Notes under the pieces: model-generated | What the model was told of the DNA's origin: nothing | Databases searched by the model: none | Seen by the model: only the letters and a program-made list of their open reading frames with translations | Position numbers and translations under genes: made by a program | NCBI RefSeq assembly: GCF_000266885.1 | Contig: NC_018020.1 | Span: forward strand, 1,860,001-1,924,000 | Length of the DNA stretch: 64,000 nt | From: Turneriella parva DSM 21527 | Lineage (GTDB): Bacteria > Spirochaetota > Leptospiria > Turneriellales > Turneriellaceae | Direction of reading: 5' to 3' | Shown: positions 33,383 through 42,056 of the stretch, piece after piece | How positions within the stretch are numbered: position 1 is the first letter of the stretch | How the letters are laid out: every line of letters begins with the position of its first letter

Positions 33383-34357
33383 ATGAAGAAGTTATATATC
33401 CTCATCAATATCGCGGCGGTCGCGTTCGTCGCCTGCAAAGAGCAGCCGAAGCCCGTCACCACGCACGCGGCGGCTGTAGTGTTTGTCGTCGGTAGCGACG
33501 CAAGAATATTCACAGCCAAGGGTGAAAGCAAAGCTGTCAAGGGCGCGATTTTGCACGAAGCCGACAAAGTACAGACGGGAAAAAAGTCTCAGGTAGACCT
33601 GCTGCTACCCAATAACATCTTAATCCGCATCGACCAGAACTCGACCGTTGAAATGAAAGAATTCAGACTCGGTGAGGGCGGCATACAGACTGACCGCCTG
33701 ATGCTGCAGCGCGGCACCGTGTTTGCGAAAGTGGCCAAGCTCGATAAAAAGTCTGCTTTCGCAATTCAGACCCCGACAATCGTCGCGGGCGTACGGGGTA
33801 CGCAGTTCATGACCGAGGCCGATGAAAACGGCACCGGCAAAGTTGCAGTGATCGAAGGCAAGGTGGCGGTTGAATCAGCGAAGACCGGCACGACCGAAGA
33901 AGTTACCGAAGGCGAGCAGGTGCAGCTGAATGACAGCGGTAACCTTGTCGAAAGTAAAATGGACGAAGCGACAGCTGCGAAAACCAATGCGCTCTCTGCT
34001 GTAGCCAAGATCAAAGACCAGGATCTACAGAACTTTCAGAATATTCTGGGCGACCAGCAGAAGCTGCTCGATAAAGCGGGCGGCGCCGACAAACTCAAAG
34101 GCATGATGGATGACAGCGATAAGCGTATTCAAGACCAGAAAGACATGACCAAAGAAAAGGTCGAGGGTCTTAAAGGCCAGACCGACACCAAAATTCAGGA
34201 TATGAAAGCATCGACCGAAGGCAAAGTTCAGCAGAGCACAGAAAAGGTCGATTCGATGAAATCAGACACGCAGAACAAGATTGATTCGATGAAGGGCGGC
34301 AACTCGATCGATGAAATGAAGAAAAAACAGCAAGAGATGCTGAAAAAATTTCCGTAA
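33383..34357 (+). CDS. FecR-domain lipoprotein with 11-residue repeat coiled coil
   Basis: 324 residues from ATG 33383 (upstream open frame to 33326 has no signal). Lipobox AVAFVAC, then a FecR-like domain (about 30-190; DKVQTGKKSQVDLLLPNN, TIVAGVRGTQF, GKVAVIEGKVAV). The C-terminal third (about 245-310) is an unbroken polar helix made of 11-residue units: TKEKVEGLKGQ, TDTKIQDMKAS, TEGKVQQSTEK, VDSMKSDTQNK. Such LEA/apolipoprotein-like repeats make amphipathic helices, perhaps lying on a membrane. No sigma or TonB gene is nearby, so not a classic iron signalling FecR. Ends at a clear terminator. Confidence 0.82.
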   Translation: MKKLYILINIAAVAFVACKEQPKPVTTHAAAVVFVVGSDARIFTAKGESKAVKGAILHEADKVQTGKKSQVDLLLPNNILIRIDQNSTVEMKEFRLGEGGIQTDRLMLQRGTVFAKVAKLDKKSAFAIQTPTIVAGVRGTQFMTEADENGTGKVAVIEGKVAVESAKTGTTEEVTEGEQVQLNDSGNLVESKMDEATAAKTNALSAVAKIKDQDLQNFQNILGDQQKLLDKAGGADKLKGMMDDSDKRIQDQKDMTKEKVEGLKGQTDTKIQDMKASTEGKVQQSTEKVDSMKSDTQNKIDSMKGGNSIDEMKKKQQEMLKKFP

Positions 34358-34365
34358 ATGAAGCA

Positions 34366-34405
34366 GTTCTGCAAGGTGATGAAGCCCTGCAGAACGCAAT
34401 TTTTG
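34366..34405 (+). terminator. Intrinsic terminator after FecR lipoprotein gene
   Basis: GTTCTGCAAGG (34366-34376) pairs with CCCTGCAGAAC (34385-34395) apart from one A-C mismatch, loop TGATGAAG, followed by GCAATTTTT. It ends two bases before the methyltransferase ATG (34407), so a transcript reading through would have this hairpin as its leader. Confidence 0.7.
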
Positions 34406-34406
34406 C

Positions 34407-35162
34407 ATGAGTTTTTCCGATCATTTTTCCACACAGTCAGTTGCCTACGCTGAGTTCAGGCCGCATTACCCTGAAGAAATTTTTGATTGGCTGGCAGGCC
34501 AGTGCAGAGAGCACAATCTTTGTTGGGATGCAGCGACCGGTAACGGCCAGGCGGCTGAAGCTCTCGCCGGGCATTTTGCCCGCGTCTATGCATCAGATGG
34601 CAGCGCTTCACAGATTGCCGCTGCAAGAAAAACAGCCAATATCGAATACGCTGTTGAGGTTGCCGAAAAGACGCAGCTCACGACAGAGAGCTGCGATCTC
34701 GTCACTGTTGCCCAGGCGTACCATTGGTTTGACCACGCAAAGTTTCACGCCGAAGTCTCTCGCGTTCTGAAGCCTTCAGGCGTGCTCGCGGTCTGGGGGT
34801 ATGGCCTGCACGAGGTTACGCCGCAGGTCGATGCTGTCACGCGCGAATATTACCATGATGTAGTCGGTGCATATTGGCCGGCCGAACGGCGCCATGTAGA
34901 AAATCACTACGCAGGCATAGCGTTTCCTTTTGCCGAAATACCAACACCGCAGTGGCAGATTCGCGCCGAATATTCATTGCCCGAACTTCTGGGTTATCTC
35001 GAATCGTGGTCGGCGACGCAGCGCTATCGCAAAGAAAATTCTAAAGACCCGTTGGTTTTGGTAAAAACCAAGCTTGCCGCGGTCTGGGGTGACGTGAAAA
35101 CCCGCAGCGTAAGCTGGCCGATTTTTATGCGCGTGGGGCGTAAGGAGAGTTCAGGTCGGTAA
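34407..35162 (+). CDS. Class I SAM-dependent methyltransferase
   Basis: 251 residues, Methyltransf_11-type Rossmann fold. SAM-binding loop WDAATGNGQAAEAL near 40-53, acidic residue at the end of strand 2 (YASDGS, near 65), DLVTVAQAYHWFD in motif IV and the post-motif VLKPSGVLAVWGYG near 127-140. Substrate not evident; relatives methylate small molecules or lipids. Its start lies right after an intrinsic terminator, so it needs its own (possibly leaderless) promoter or controlled read-through. Convergent with a receiver-domain gene, three bases apart. Confidence 0.88.
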   Translation: MSFSDHFSTQSVAYAEFRPHYPEEIFDWLAGQCREHNLCWDAATGNGQAAEALAGHFARVYASDGSASQIAAARKTANIEYAVEVAEKTQLTTESCDLVTVAQAYHWFDHAKFHAEVSRVLKPSGVLAVWGYGLHEVTPQVDAVTREYYHDVVGAYWPAERRHVENHYAGIAFPFAEIPTPQWQIRAEYSLPELLGYLESWSATQRYRKENSKDPLVLVKTKLAAVWGDVKTRSVSWPIFMRVGRKESSGR

Positions 35163-35165
35163 ATT

Positions 35166-35549
35166 TTACCCCTCAACGGTGCAGCTCGCTGCAACCATGC
35201 GCAGGTATTCTTCGTGCCTGAAGGGTTTCAGCATAAAGCCGAAAGCACCCGCGTCGATGGCGCCGGCCTTCATCGCCGAGCCGTCATCGGCCGAGAGTAC
35301 AATGACCTCGGGGCGAATTTCTGCGGGCATGCCACGCAGCGCCTTCAAAACGGTGATGCCATCGGTATCGGGTAGCGTCAGATCGAGAACCACAGCAGCG
35401 GGTTTTATGAGCGTGGCACTCTCAAGGCCACCGAGGCCTGTTTCTGCGTGTTCAACCGTGTAGCCCGCCTTCTCAAGCAGCGCTTTTTGCAGCATCGCAA
35501 TCGGCGCGCTGTCTTCAATAATCAGTATCTGTTTATGCGATGATGCCAT
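35166..35549 (-). CDS. Single-domain response regulator (CheY-like)
   Basis: 127 residues, receiver domain only. Acidic pocket Glu12/Asp13 (IIEDSAP), phosphoacceptor Asp56 (VVLDLTLPD), switch Ser86 (VLSADDG) and Lys108 (MLKPF) are all present. No output domain, so it acts by protein-protein contact, as CheY- or Spo0F-type shuttles do. No kinase is adjacent; the hybrid kinase at 46-49 kb in this window is a possible but unproven partner. Confidence 0.93.
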   Translation of the reverse strand: MASSHKQILIIEDSAPIAMLQKALLEKAGYTVEHAETGLGGLESATLIKPAAVVLDLTLPDTDGITVLKALRGMPAEIRPEVIVLSADDGSAMKAGAIDAGAFGFMLKPFRHEEYLRMVAASCTVEG

Positions 35550-35607
35550 AGCGCCGCCCGGTGCGGCGTCGAATCAACCACAGCTATGCGGGCGCGTAAA
35601 GCCTAAA

Positions 35608-36309
35608 TCAGCCGGCCTCTGCCCACCAGCGGTTTTTGAGGGGCAAAAGTTTAATCAGAATATAGGCCCAAAAGAAAGCAGAGAACAGTGTCATGATTTC
35701 AATTGAATACTGTTTCAGCACGCCGAGCGCGCCGAAAGCAAAGGCGGCTGTGAGCACGAAAGAGAGCCCGCGCCGGCCTTCACGGCGCAGCAGCACCGAA
35801 GCGGGCAGGCCAGCCATACCCAGAAACAGCCATTTGATGCGGGTGAACACGATCAGCTGCGGCAGGTGCGGCTCGGCAAGCGACTGCGTGCCGGCTTCAA
35901 TGATGTTGAAGATCGCGAGATTTTCAACTACGTCGCCGACTGCCGTCACTGCGACCAAAGCAATTGAGAGATAAATCCACCCTTTTGCTGCACCATGCCG
36001 ATGAATCAGCAGAAGATTCAAAAACAGGTATGCGAGTGAATAGACCGTGATGTAGCCGAAATCGAGCCAGGTGCCGAGAAAAAACGCCGCGCGCGATTTT
36101 TGCCCAGCTTCGCTTTGCGGGTCGCCGAGAATATCCCAGATTTCTTGCGTTGTCCAGGCAAGTTCGAGGCCAACGACCGGTAGGTTAAGGCCGGGCTGCA
36201 TTGCATTCACAGGTTTCGGGGGGTGAACGATTGCGAGTACGACCGACAAGACCAGAAGCGCCACGACGCTCGCGAAGAGCGCTGTGCGCAGGCGGCTGTT
36301 ATTCATCAT
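35608..36309 (-). CDS. Membrane protein, six TM helices, unknown
   Basis: 233 residues with six predicted TM helices (about 7-29, 70-96, 103-126, 154-170, 178-195, 201-222). The loop between helices 1 and 2 (MQPGLNLPVVGLELAWTTQEIWDILGDPQS) is probably periplasmic. No recognised family. Leftward, upstream of the single receiver gene (58 bp gap), and divergent from TolC; its first codons lie in the TolC upstream region. Confidence 0.65.
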   Translation of the reverse strand: MMNNSRLRTALFASVVALLVLSVVLAIVHPPKPVNAMQPGLNLPVVGLELAWTTQEIWDILGDPQSEAGQKSRAAFFLGTWLDFGYITVYSLAYLFLNLLLIHRHGAAKGWIYLSIALVAVTAVGDVVENLAIFNIIEAGTQSLAEPHLPQLIVFTRIKWLFLGMAGLPASVLLRREGRRGLSFVLTAAFAFGALGVLKQYSIEIMTLFSAFFWAYILIKLLPLKNRWWAEAG

Positions 36310-36376
36310 GCGTGAAGATCATGCGGCCCTTTACCCCGGCAAGGTTTTTATGGGGCAACTAACCGGGGTTGCACTC

Positions 36377-36406
36377 TTGTTCTTTCTGTTAACCAAACGG
36401 TTAAAT
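36377..36406 (+). promoter_or_regulatory. Candidate promoter with inverted-repeat operator before TolC
   Basis: Perfect inverted repeat TTAACC-AAAC-GGTTAA at 36389-36404, of the size and shape bound by TetR-type repressors. It overlaps a possible promoter: -35 TTGTTC (36377-36382), 18-bp spacer, -10 TTAAAT (36401-36406). A regulator gene is not adjacent. Confidence 0.45.
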
Positions 36407-36454
36407 TTTTTGGTCTTTTGTTTGGCGGTGCATTACATTGCTTGGGTAAACTCT

Positions 36455-38020
36455 ATGAAAACACGTCTCTTTACCCTCGTTCTGCTATGGAATTCCATAG
36501 CTGGACTCAGCGCCGAAGATGCGCCGGCCCAGCCGCCCGCCGCGGCACCTGCAGCTGTTCCCGAAAAATCGGCCGAAGCTAGCTTCACAATCGGTGGGGT
36601 CAATCTTACAATTCAAGACGCGATCAACATCGTGCTCGAGAAAAACCTGACGCTGCAGTCTGCCAAATATGACGTTGTCATGAGCGACACAAATGCGCGC
36701 AAACTCGATAAAAAGTTTGCCCCCATCGTCAGCGCAGAAGGGCAGCATCTGGGTTTCAGCGATTCGCCGCTTTCGTCAGCCAGCCGCGGATATCAATACA
36801 ACGGCTATCTCGGTATTTCAAAGCTCTTTGCCACCGGTACAACGGTCGGCGGCGGTTATCGTTACCAACAGCTGCACAGCGAAGCCTCCAATGGCTTTTT
36901 GGGGCTGCCAATCAATCAACCGGCAACGACAAGTACCTTCAATGGTTACTTCATCAATGTGCAGCAAGAGTTACTCAAAAACTCGTTCGGTTATGCCGAC
37001 CGCAAGCAAGAAAAAATCGCGAACAAACAGGCCGAAGGCCAGCGTGCTTACACCGTGAATCTTTTGTCAGGGCTTGTCGTGCAGGCGCTCACAGACTACT
37101 GGCAGGTGACGATTCAGAAATCTGCTCTCGAAAACGCCCGCCTCGAAGAGAAGTCAAACCGCCAGGTGCGCGCGATCGTCGCGCGTAACGTCAGCTATGG
37201 CCTTGGTGAAACTTACGACCTCAACAATTACAATGCGCGCGTCGCCATGTCGACGGCGAAGGTTTCCATGACCGAGCAGAGCCTCAAGAACGCGACGCGA
37301 AAACTGCTACGCACCGTGAACATGCCCGTCGACACGAAAGTCGAAGGTATCACGAACCTTGTTGAAACTCTGCCGAGCCTTGACGCGAACGCTGCGCTCA
37401 AAGCTGCAATGGAAAAAAGGGTGGATTTCAAAAACGCCAAAATCGAAAACGAGGTTGCAGAGATGCAGACCGATCTTTATGGCAATCAGGCACTGCCGTC
37501 GCTGACGGCTTATTTTAACTATGTCTCTCAGGGCACGAACCAGTTTATTCAGTTTCCCGGTTTCCCGGCGGCGGGTTCGCTGCAGAGCCCGCAGTGGCAG
37601 GTAGGCGTGAAGGCGAGTTATCCCCTTTGGGATGACGAAATCAAGGTCAACCAGCGCAACGCGGGCATGCAGCTGACGCAGAGCCGCATCAAACTACAGA
37701 ACCTGGAACAAGAAATTCGCGACGACGTGCTCACCCGCCTCGAGAACGTTCGCCTGAACTTTGAAGTTTTTCAGACGAGCCGCACCGCGCGAAAAGAATC
37801 AGAGGCTTTTTACAACAGAATGCTCGCGCGCACGCGTACGGGCAAACTCAACTTTCAGCTCGTGGGGCAGGCTCTCGAGAGCATGGTCGCCAGCCGCCAG
37901 AAAGAGCTCGAGGCGCTTGTGAACTACAATATCGCGTTGCTGCAGTTTGATCTGGCGAAGAACGAAATTTTCGAGCGCTATAACATTGACGTCGAAAAGA
38001 TTCTGGCAAAGGTAAAATAA
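36455..38020 (+). CDS. TolC-family outer membrane efflux protein
   Basis: 521 residues from ATG 36455, whose product has a signal peptide (MKTRLFTLVLLWNSIAGLSA); the longer open frame from 36284 is not used. After a Pro/Ala-rich linker comes the OEP fold: two long coiled-coil halves, with strands and the characteristic LTLQSAKYDVVMSD near 70 and ALESMVASRQKELEALVNYNIALLQFDLAKNEIFERYNID near the end. TolC channels join an inner-membrane pump and adaptor; neither is adjacent here, though the MacAB-like operon at 53.8-57.7 kb of this window lacks a TolC and could use it. Confidence 0.88.
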   Translation: MKTRLFTLVLLWNSIAGLSAEDAPAQPPAAAPAAVPEKSAEASFTIGGVNLTIQDAINIVLEKNLTLQSAKYDVVMSDTNARKLDKKFAPIVSAEGQHLGFSDSPLSSASRGYQYNGYLGISKLFATGTTVGGGYRYQQLHSEASNGFLGLPINQPATTSTFNGYFINVQQELLKNSFGYADRKQEKIANKQAEGQRAYTVNLLSGLVVQALTDYWQVTIQKSALENARLEEKSNRQVRAIVARNVSYGLGETYDLNNYNARVAMSTAKVSMTEQSLKNATRKLLRTVNMPVDTKVEGITNLVETLPSLDANAALKAAMEKRVDFKNAKIENEVAEMQTDLYGNQALPSLTAYFNYVSQGTNQFIQFPGFPAAGSLQSPQWQVGVKASYPLWDDEIKVNQRNAGMQLTQSRIKLQNLEQEIRDDVLTRLENVRLNFEVFQTSRTARKESEAFYNRMLARTRTGKLNFQLVGQALESMVASRQKELEALVNYNIALLQFDLAKNEIFERYNIDVEKILAKVK

Positions 38021-38101
38021 TGGGCTCGGGTCTGCACCTGCGGCTGGCACGCATTGTGCTACCCATAGTTGACGGGCAGTAGCCAAAGGGAATTATGTCA
38101 C

Positions 38102-38509
38102 ATGCATACGCTGGTTAAATATTTTCGCACGATGCCGCCGGTCGCGCTCATCGGTGCGAGCAATGATTCGACCAAGTATGGTAACATCATTTTCAAAGAC
38201 CTGAAATCAAAAGGTTACACCGTTTACCCGATTAACCCGAAGGCAACATCGATCGAAGGTGTGCCCGCTTTGAAGAGTCTTGAAGAGTTGAAAGAAAAAA
38301 CACAGGTCGATTTACTCGTGTTTGTGATACCTCCTAAACTGACGCTCGAGAGTCTGCACAAGGCAAAAGAGCTGGGTTACAAGAAAGTCTGGCTGCAACC
38401 CGGTGCGGCTGACGCGGCCGTTGCCGAATACCTCGACATGCACGACTTTCAGTACATCATCGGCGCGTGCGTCATGGTCGAGAGCCGTGATCTTGTCGCG
38501 GTGAGTTAA
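38102..38509 (+). CDS. CoA-binding domain protein (YccU-like)
   Basis: About 135 residues from ATG 38102, placed 10 nt after AGGGAA (the open frame starts at 38069). A lone Rossmann-like CoA-binding domain: PVALIGASNDSTKYGN near 14-28, GYTVYPINPKATSIEGVPALKSLEEL, DLLVFVIPP and VWLQPGAAD. Single-domain members bind CoA or nucleotides with unknown purpose. Same strand as TolC, 81 bp downstream, and 34 bp before a membrane protein gene. Confidence 0.88.
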   Translation: MHTLVKYFRTMPPVALIGASNDSTKYGNIIFKDLKSKGYTVYPINPKATSIEGVPALKSLEELKEKTQVDLLVFVIPPKLTLESLHKAKELGYKKVWLQPGAADAAVAEYLDMHDFQYIIGACVMVESRDLVAVS

Positions 38510-38543
38510 TTACCCCGGTACACCGGTAGGTTTAGATCAAACC

Positions 38544-39167
38544 ATGCTCGGCTATCTCAAAACGCTCACTTTCATTCTTTTTATGCTGTCGCTCGGCTTT
38601 ACCTGGCGATACGAATACTGGCTGCTCTACCACCTCTCATTTGGCGCGTTGGTTGTGCTGGCGCTTTTTATCGGCTTCACATTTGTCGTCGGTTTCTATC
38701 TTAAAGATTCAACCAATGCAGCGCTGAACGCGATTGGCAAAGTTTACGAAACTCTGTTTCAATACACCGCACTGGCGCAGGGTGTGTTCTACACGACGCT
38801 GGTCTTCTATGTCGTTGGCACGACCGTGAATGGCGATATGCCGCTGCCAGATTTTGACCGCCAGTTCATGTTCGACTGGATGTACGGTTCAGGTTTCGCA
38901 ACGCTGCTTGTATATGTCTCTCTGCTCGCGATGTTGCTGTTTTTTCAAAAGCTTTCGCCGCAGGGCTATCTGCTTGCGGCATTTATCGCAGCGGTCGGCG
39001 CCGCGCTGCCCATTTACTTTTTTGCAGCGGAAAATCAGGTGAGAAGTCTGCACGCCAATTATGGCGGATTTTTCACCTACTCGTTTATCTTCTCGCATCT
39101 GGCGCTCTCTGCGGCGGGCATGTACTCGATGGTCTTGATCGGCAAACAAAAGAAGCAGAAACGTTAG
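38544..39167 (+). CDS. Membrane protein, about six TM helices, unknown
   Basis: 207 residues; helices at about 5-27, 33-53, 67-91, 113-133, 140-163 and 176-200. No recognised motif or family. Short polar termini, C-terminal KQKKQKR suggests a cytoplasmic end. Downstream lies a structured hairpin (39173-39210) that probably ends the transcript. Confidence 0.6.
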   Translation: MLGYLKTLTFILFMLSLGFTWRYEYWLLYHLSFGALVVLALFIGFTFVVGFYLKDSTNAALNAIGKVYETLFQYTALAQGVFYTTLVFYVVGTTVNGDMPLPDFDRQFMFDWMYGSGFATLLVYVSLLAMLLFFQKLSPQGYLLAAFIAAVGAALPIYFFAAENQVRSLHANYGGFFTYSFIFSHLALSAAGMYSMVLIGKQKKQKR

Positions 39168-39172
39168 GTATC

Positions 39173-39210
39173 TTTCATCGGGCAGGGTATGTATTGCCCG
39201 CCCAATGAAA
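39173..39210 (+). terminator. Two-part hairpin after membrane protein gene
   Basis: Outer arms TTTCAT (39173-39178) and ATGAAA (39205-39210); inner arms CGGGCA (39179-39184) and TGCCCG (39195-39200), with a CCCA bulge on the right side. Followed by TAGG with no U-tract. Probably a terminator or a 5' structure of the next gene. Confidence 0.5.
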
Positions 39211-39250
39211 TAGGTTGCTCGAATCACTGGTACTTCGGCATAGGTTCAAT

Positions 39251-39811
39251 ATGTTAACGCGCCGTTTCGTCCATGTCTGCGCAATCATCGTACTTACAGG
39301 CCCGCTTTGGTCTCAATCTGCTGACCAGACGACGGTTTGCCCGAAAGAGAAACTCACAAAAATTATCAAAGGTAGTGAAGTTGGCTCGATCGATTACACC
39401 GACAGCTACGACAATGCCATGGCGCTGAAAGAACTCAAAATTTCGCCGGTAGGTTCTGAGCAGCGGTTTGCCGTAATGCAATCGACGAAGAGCTTCGGCG
39501 AGAAGTTTCCCGAAAAGACAAAAGAGCTGATCAATCGCTTTATCAATTCAGGCGAGCCGCATTTTGCGATCATCTATGACTGCCCAACCGCACAAATCGT
39601 CGATGTGAAAATGTACGCCGATTATTGGGGAGCTGAAACCATGCCGGTTTCTGAAGGCCAAGAGCTTCGTGTGGCAGGTCTTTACGCGATCGGCAAAAAA
39701 TACCGGGGCCAGAAACTCCCTAAGGCTGCGATCAAGGCAATAGCGAACGAATACCGTAAGACTCTGCAGAACATCTTTCAAACCAAAAATATCAGGGCAA
39801 AGGCCAGCTGA
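39251..39811 (+). CDS. Small exported protein, unknown
   Basis: 186 residues from ATG 39251, giving a signal peptide (FVHVCAIIVLTGPLWSQSA) that the earlier ATG-like start at 39215 would displace. Mature part about 160 residues, mixed alpha/beta, with two Cys (TVCPKEKL and IYDCPT) that may form a disulfide. No family recognised. The 137-bp gap that follows holds short inverted repeats only. Confidence 0.6.
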   Translation: MLTRRFVHVCAIIVLTGPLWSQSADQTTVCPKEKLTKIIKGSEVGSIDYTDSYDNAMALKELKISPVGSEQRFAVMQSTKSFGEKFPEKTKELINRFINSGEPHFAIIYDCPTAQIVDVKMYADYWGAETMPVSEGQELRVAGLYAIGKKYRGQKLPKAAIKAIANEYRKTLQNIFQTKNIRAKAS

Positions 39812-39827
39812 TCGCCACTCTCTTTCA

Positions 39828-39921
39828 TTGAGGAGGACCCTCACTACCACCCGGCTCGATGAGCTTCGCCATTGCTCCGCAGCGGGCGCCAGCCGGTTTC
39901 GGTGACACGCCCTTTAGGGCG
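39828..39921. other. Short intergenic inverted repeats
   Basis: Small perfect arms: TGAGG/CCTCA (39828-39842), CCGGCT/AGCCGG (39850-39855 and 39890-39895) and CGCCC/GGGCG around TTTA (39908-39921). The last may end transcription from either side of the gap between convergent genes; the rest has no clear role. Confidence 0.35.
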
Positions 39922-39948
39922 CAGGATTATAAATCTTGAAATACACTT

Positions 39949-41943
39949 TCAGAGCCGCGGATAGAACAGCACACGCTGGTTACCATTATCGGCTACATAG
40001 AGGCCATCAGGTGCCACATGTAGCCCCAGAGGCGAGCTCAGGCTAGTGGCAGAAACGCCGCCATTGTTGGAGGCACTATCTGTCATATTCGGCTGCCCGA
40101 AAACCTGCGTCGCGGTTGTCGAAGTACCCGGATAAAACAACACCCGGTTATTGCCGCTGTCAGAAATATAAACTCCATAGGGATCAGATTTCACAAACCA
40201 AGGATTATTTAAGGTATTCGCGCCCGCTGCTCCCCCTCGATTGACGCCTCCGTTCGTCGTTAGGTCAACCTGACCGTAAACGCGAGTAGCGACCGTCGAT
40301 GTGCCAGGGTAATAGAGCACGCGGTGATTGCTGACATCAGCAACATAAACCCCAGTACCGTCGGCGTGAATACCTCTCGGCGCATTGAGACTGCTCGCAG
40401 AAAAACCACCGGCATTTGGTCCGCCGGCGGTTGTTGCGTTTACCTGGCCGTACACGCGTGTAGCTGTCGTCGAAGTGCCTGAATAAAAGAGCACTCGGTG
40501 ATTACCGTTGTCGACGATATAGACTCCCGTCGCATCGGATGCTACACCTTGCGGGTTACTCAAACCGTCTGCAGTGGTCGTCGCAGTTCCGCTGGTGAAC
40601 AGCCCACCCTGGCCATAGACCCGCGTGGCCGTTGTGGATGTGCCGGCAAAGAAGAGAATGCGGTGGCCACCTAGGTCCGTAACGAAAACCCCGGTCATGT
40701 CGGTATACACGCCGCAAACATTACCGGCGAATGTCGTGTCAGAAAGACCGGTTGCGGTGGCCATATAATTGGCCTGCCCATAGACCCGCGACGCTGTGGT
40801 TGAGATGCCGGGAAAATACATCACTCGCTGGTTGTTTTGGTCGGCGACATAAAGGCCTGTGCCGTCGTTGCTCACATCACATGGGCTGCTGAACGTCGTC
40901 TGCGTCGTGCTGCCTGCATTCGCGGTGGTCATATTCGGTTGTCCATAGACTATGCTAGCCATGGTATCAATTTCGCCGGTTCCCGGGGGAGGGCCACCGC
41001 CAACACCGGGGCCAAAAAACCCCGTCGTGTTCCAGAGTTGCTCGGCTGTGTGAGAGGTGACAACATACATGTCGTCGCTTAATCCATCATTCGCGCTGAA
41101 GAGCACCAGATCACCTTCAGCAGATGAGCTGAAAAAGCTGTTAATCGTCGTGAGCTGAAGCCCGCTGGATGCGAGCGCGAGCTCGAGATTTACAACGGGC
41201 CCAACGATGGCGTCTTTGGTACTGGCCGTCGTTCCAAATTGGCCCATGACGAAATAGGCATCGGTGTAACCGCTGTTCGCTTCACGCACGCCGACGGCAG
41301 ACGAAGCGTTGTTGAGGCCCGGCAGCGCTGTTGCACCCGAACTCGTGCCGATTTCAAACGCGTTATTGCTGCCATCGAGAACGATCAGCTTCTGACCCGC
41401 AGCCTCGACGCCAATCGGAGTAGAAGTTACGTGCGCTGAGTTTGCGATGTTCGCTATGGTCACTTCACCCGTGGTTGCGTTGAGCGACGTCGAACACTCG
41501 AGGTTTGCGCCTGATTTGACACATACCGTGACCTGGCTGCCGTTAATCGTCGCAGCGAATTTCGCCTGTTGGGCAGTCCCAGGCCCGGCATTTACACCGT
41601 CACGGAGCGCAACCGGCGAATTAAAAAATGGCAAATTGACGCCATCGAAGGCTGTTATCGATCTCGAGATGAATATGTAGTGGAGGCCGGCCGTGCAGGT
41701 AGCTTCTGGATTGCATGCCCGGTTTGAACCGAAGACCAGGTACAGAAAATTGTCAGCGCCGAGTAAAAGGTGCGGGTTGTATTCGTCGGTATTTGGGCTG
41801 GAAATAGGCGCCCCCCCAGCCAGACGCAGAGAGAGTTTGGTCTTTACGCGCGAGTCGACCGCAGTGGGCCCCTTCGCACATTGGCTGGCAGCCGACACTA
41901 TCAGCAATATCGCCGAAAGTTGAATGAATTGTCTAACGGTCAT
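39949..41943 (-). CDS. NHL-type propeller lipoprotein
   Basis: 664 residues from ATG 41943 (open frame to 41979). Lipoprotein signal with SAASQC (Cys near 22). The N-terminal half (about 25-330) is beta-rich without a clear repeat. The C-terminal half has six copies of a repeat of about 58 residues built around VYVADxxNHRVLYYPGTSTxATRVYGQ, NHL-like, which should close a six-bladed propeller. A PPPGTGE linker separates the halves. Such surface propellers commonly bind proteins or glycans. The repeat is also visible in the DNA (about 170-180 bp period), so recombination between copies is possible. Confidence 0.85.
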   Translation of the reverse strand: MTVRQFIQLSAILLIVSAASQCAKGPTAVDSRVKTKLSLRLAGGAPISSPNTDEYNPHLLLGADNFLYLVFGSNRACNPEATCTAGLHYIFISRSITAFDGVNLPFFNSPVALRDGVNAGPGTAQQAKFAATINGSQVTVCVKSGANLECSTSLNATTGEVTIANIANSAHVTSTPIGVEAAGQKLIVLDGSNNAFEIGTSSGATALPGLNNASSAVGVREANSGYTDAYFVMGQFGTTASTKDAIVGPVVNLELALASSGLQLTTINSFFSSSAEGDLVLFSANDGLSDDMYVVTSHTAEQLWNTTGFFGPGVGGGPPPGTGEIDTMASIVYGQPNMTTANAGSTTQTTFSSPCDVSNDGTGLYVADQNNQRVMYFPGISTTASRVYGQANYMATATGLSDTTFAGNVCGVYTDMTGVFVTDLGGHRILFFAGTSTTATRVYGQGGLFTSGTATTTADGLSNPQGVASDATGVYIVDNGNHRVLFYSGTSTTATRVYGQVNATTAGGPNAGGFSASSLNAPRGIHADGTGVYVADVSNHRVLYYPGTSTVATRVYGQVDLTTNGGVNRGGAAGANTLNNPWFVKSDPYGVYISDSGNNRVLFYPGTSTTATQVFGQPNMTDSASNNGGVSATSLSSPLGLHVAPDGLYVADNGNQRVLFYPRL

Positions 41944-42026
41944 GTATACCCTACCCGATAAGGTACTAGACGCTGGCAATTACTATATTACGACAACGAA
42001 GTACAAAAATCCTGCGCAAATCACTG

Positions 42027-42056
42027 CTAACAGGTTCCTTTTCAGAAACCTGTTAG
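42027..42056 (-). terminator. Hairpin overlapping the flgF stop codon
   Basis: CTAACAGGTT (42027-42036) and AACCTGTTAG (42047-42056) are perfect arms; read on the minus strand the loop is TCTGAAAAGG. The flgF TAA (42053-42055) is in one arm. A TTTTT run lies some 20 nt downstream on the minus strand. Very similar to the hairpin at 46156-46183. Confidence 0.6.

Noticed and set aside
36284-36454. Longer start for the TolC gene
   Set aside because: The signal peptide begins at 36455; upstream residues are unrelated to TolC and overlap a divergent gene's start.
39950-40990. CRISPR-like regular repeats
   Set aside because: The period (about 175 bp) and in-frame NHL coding show that these are protein repeats, not spacer arrays.
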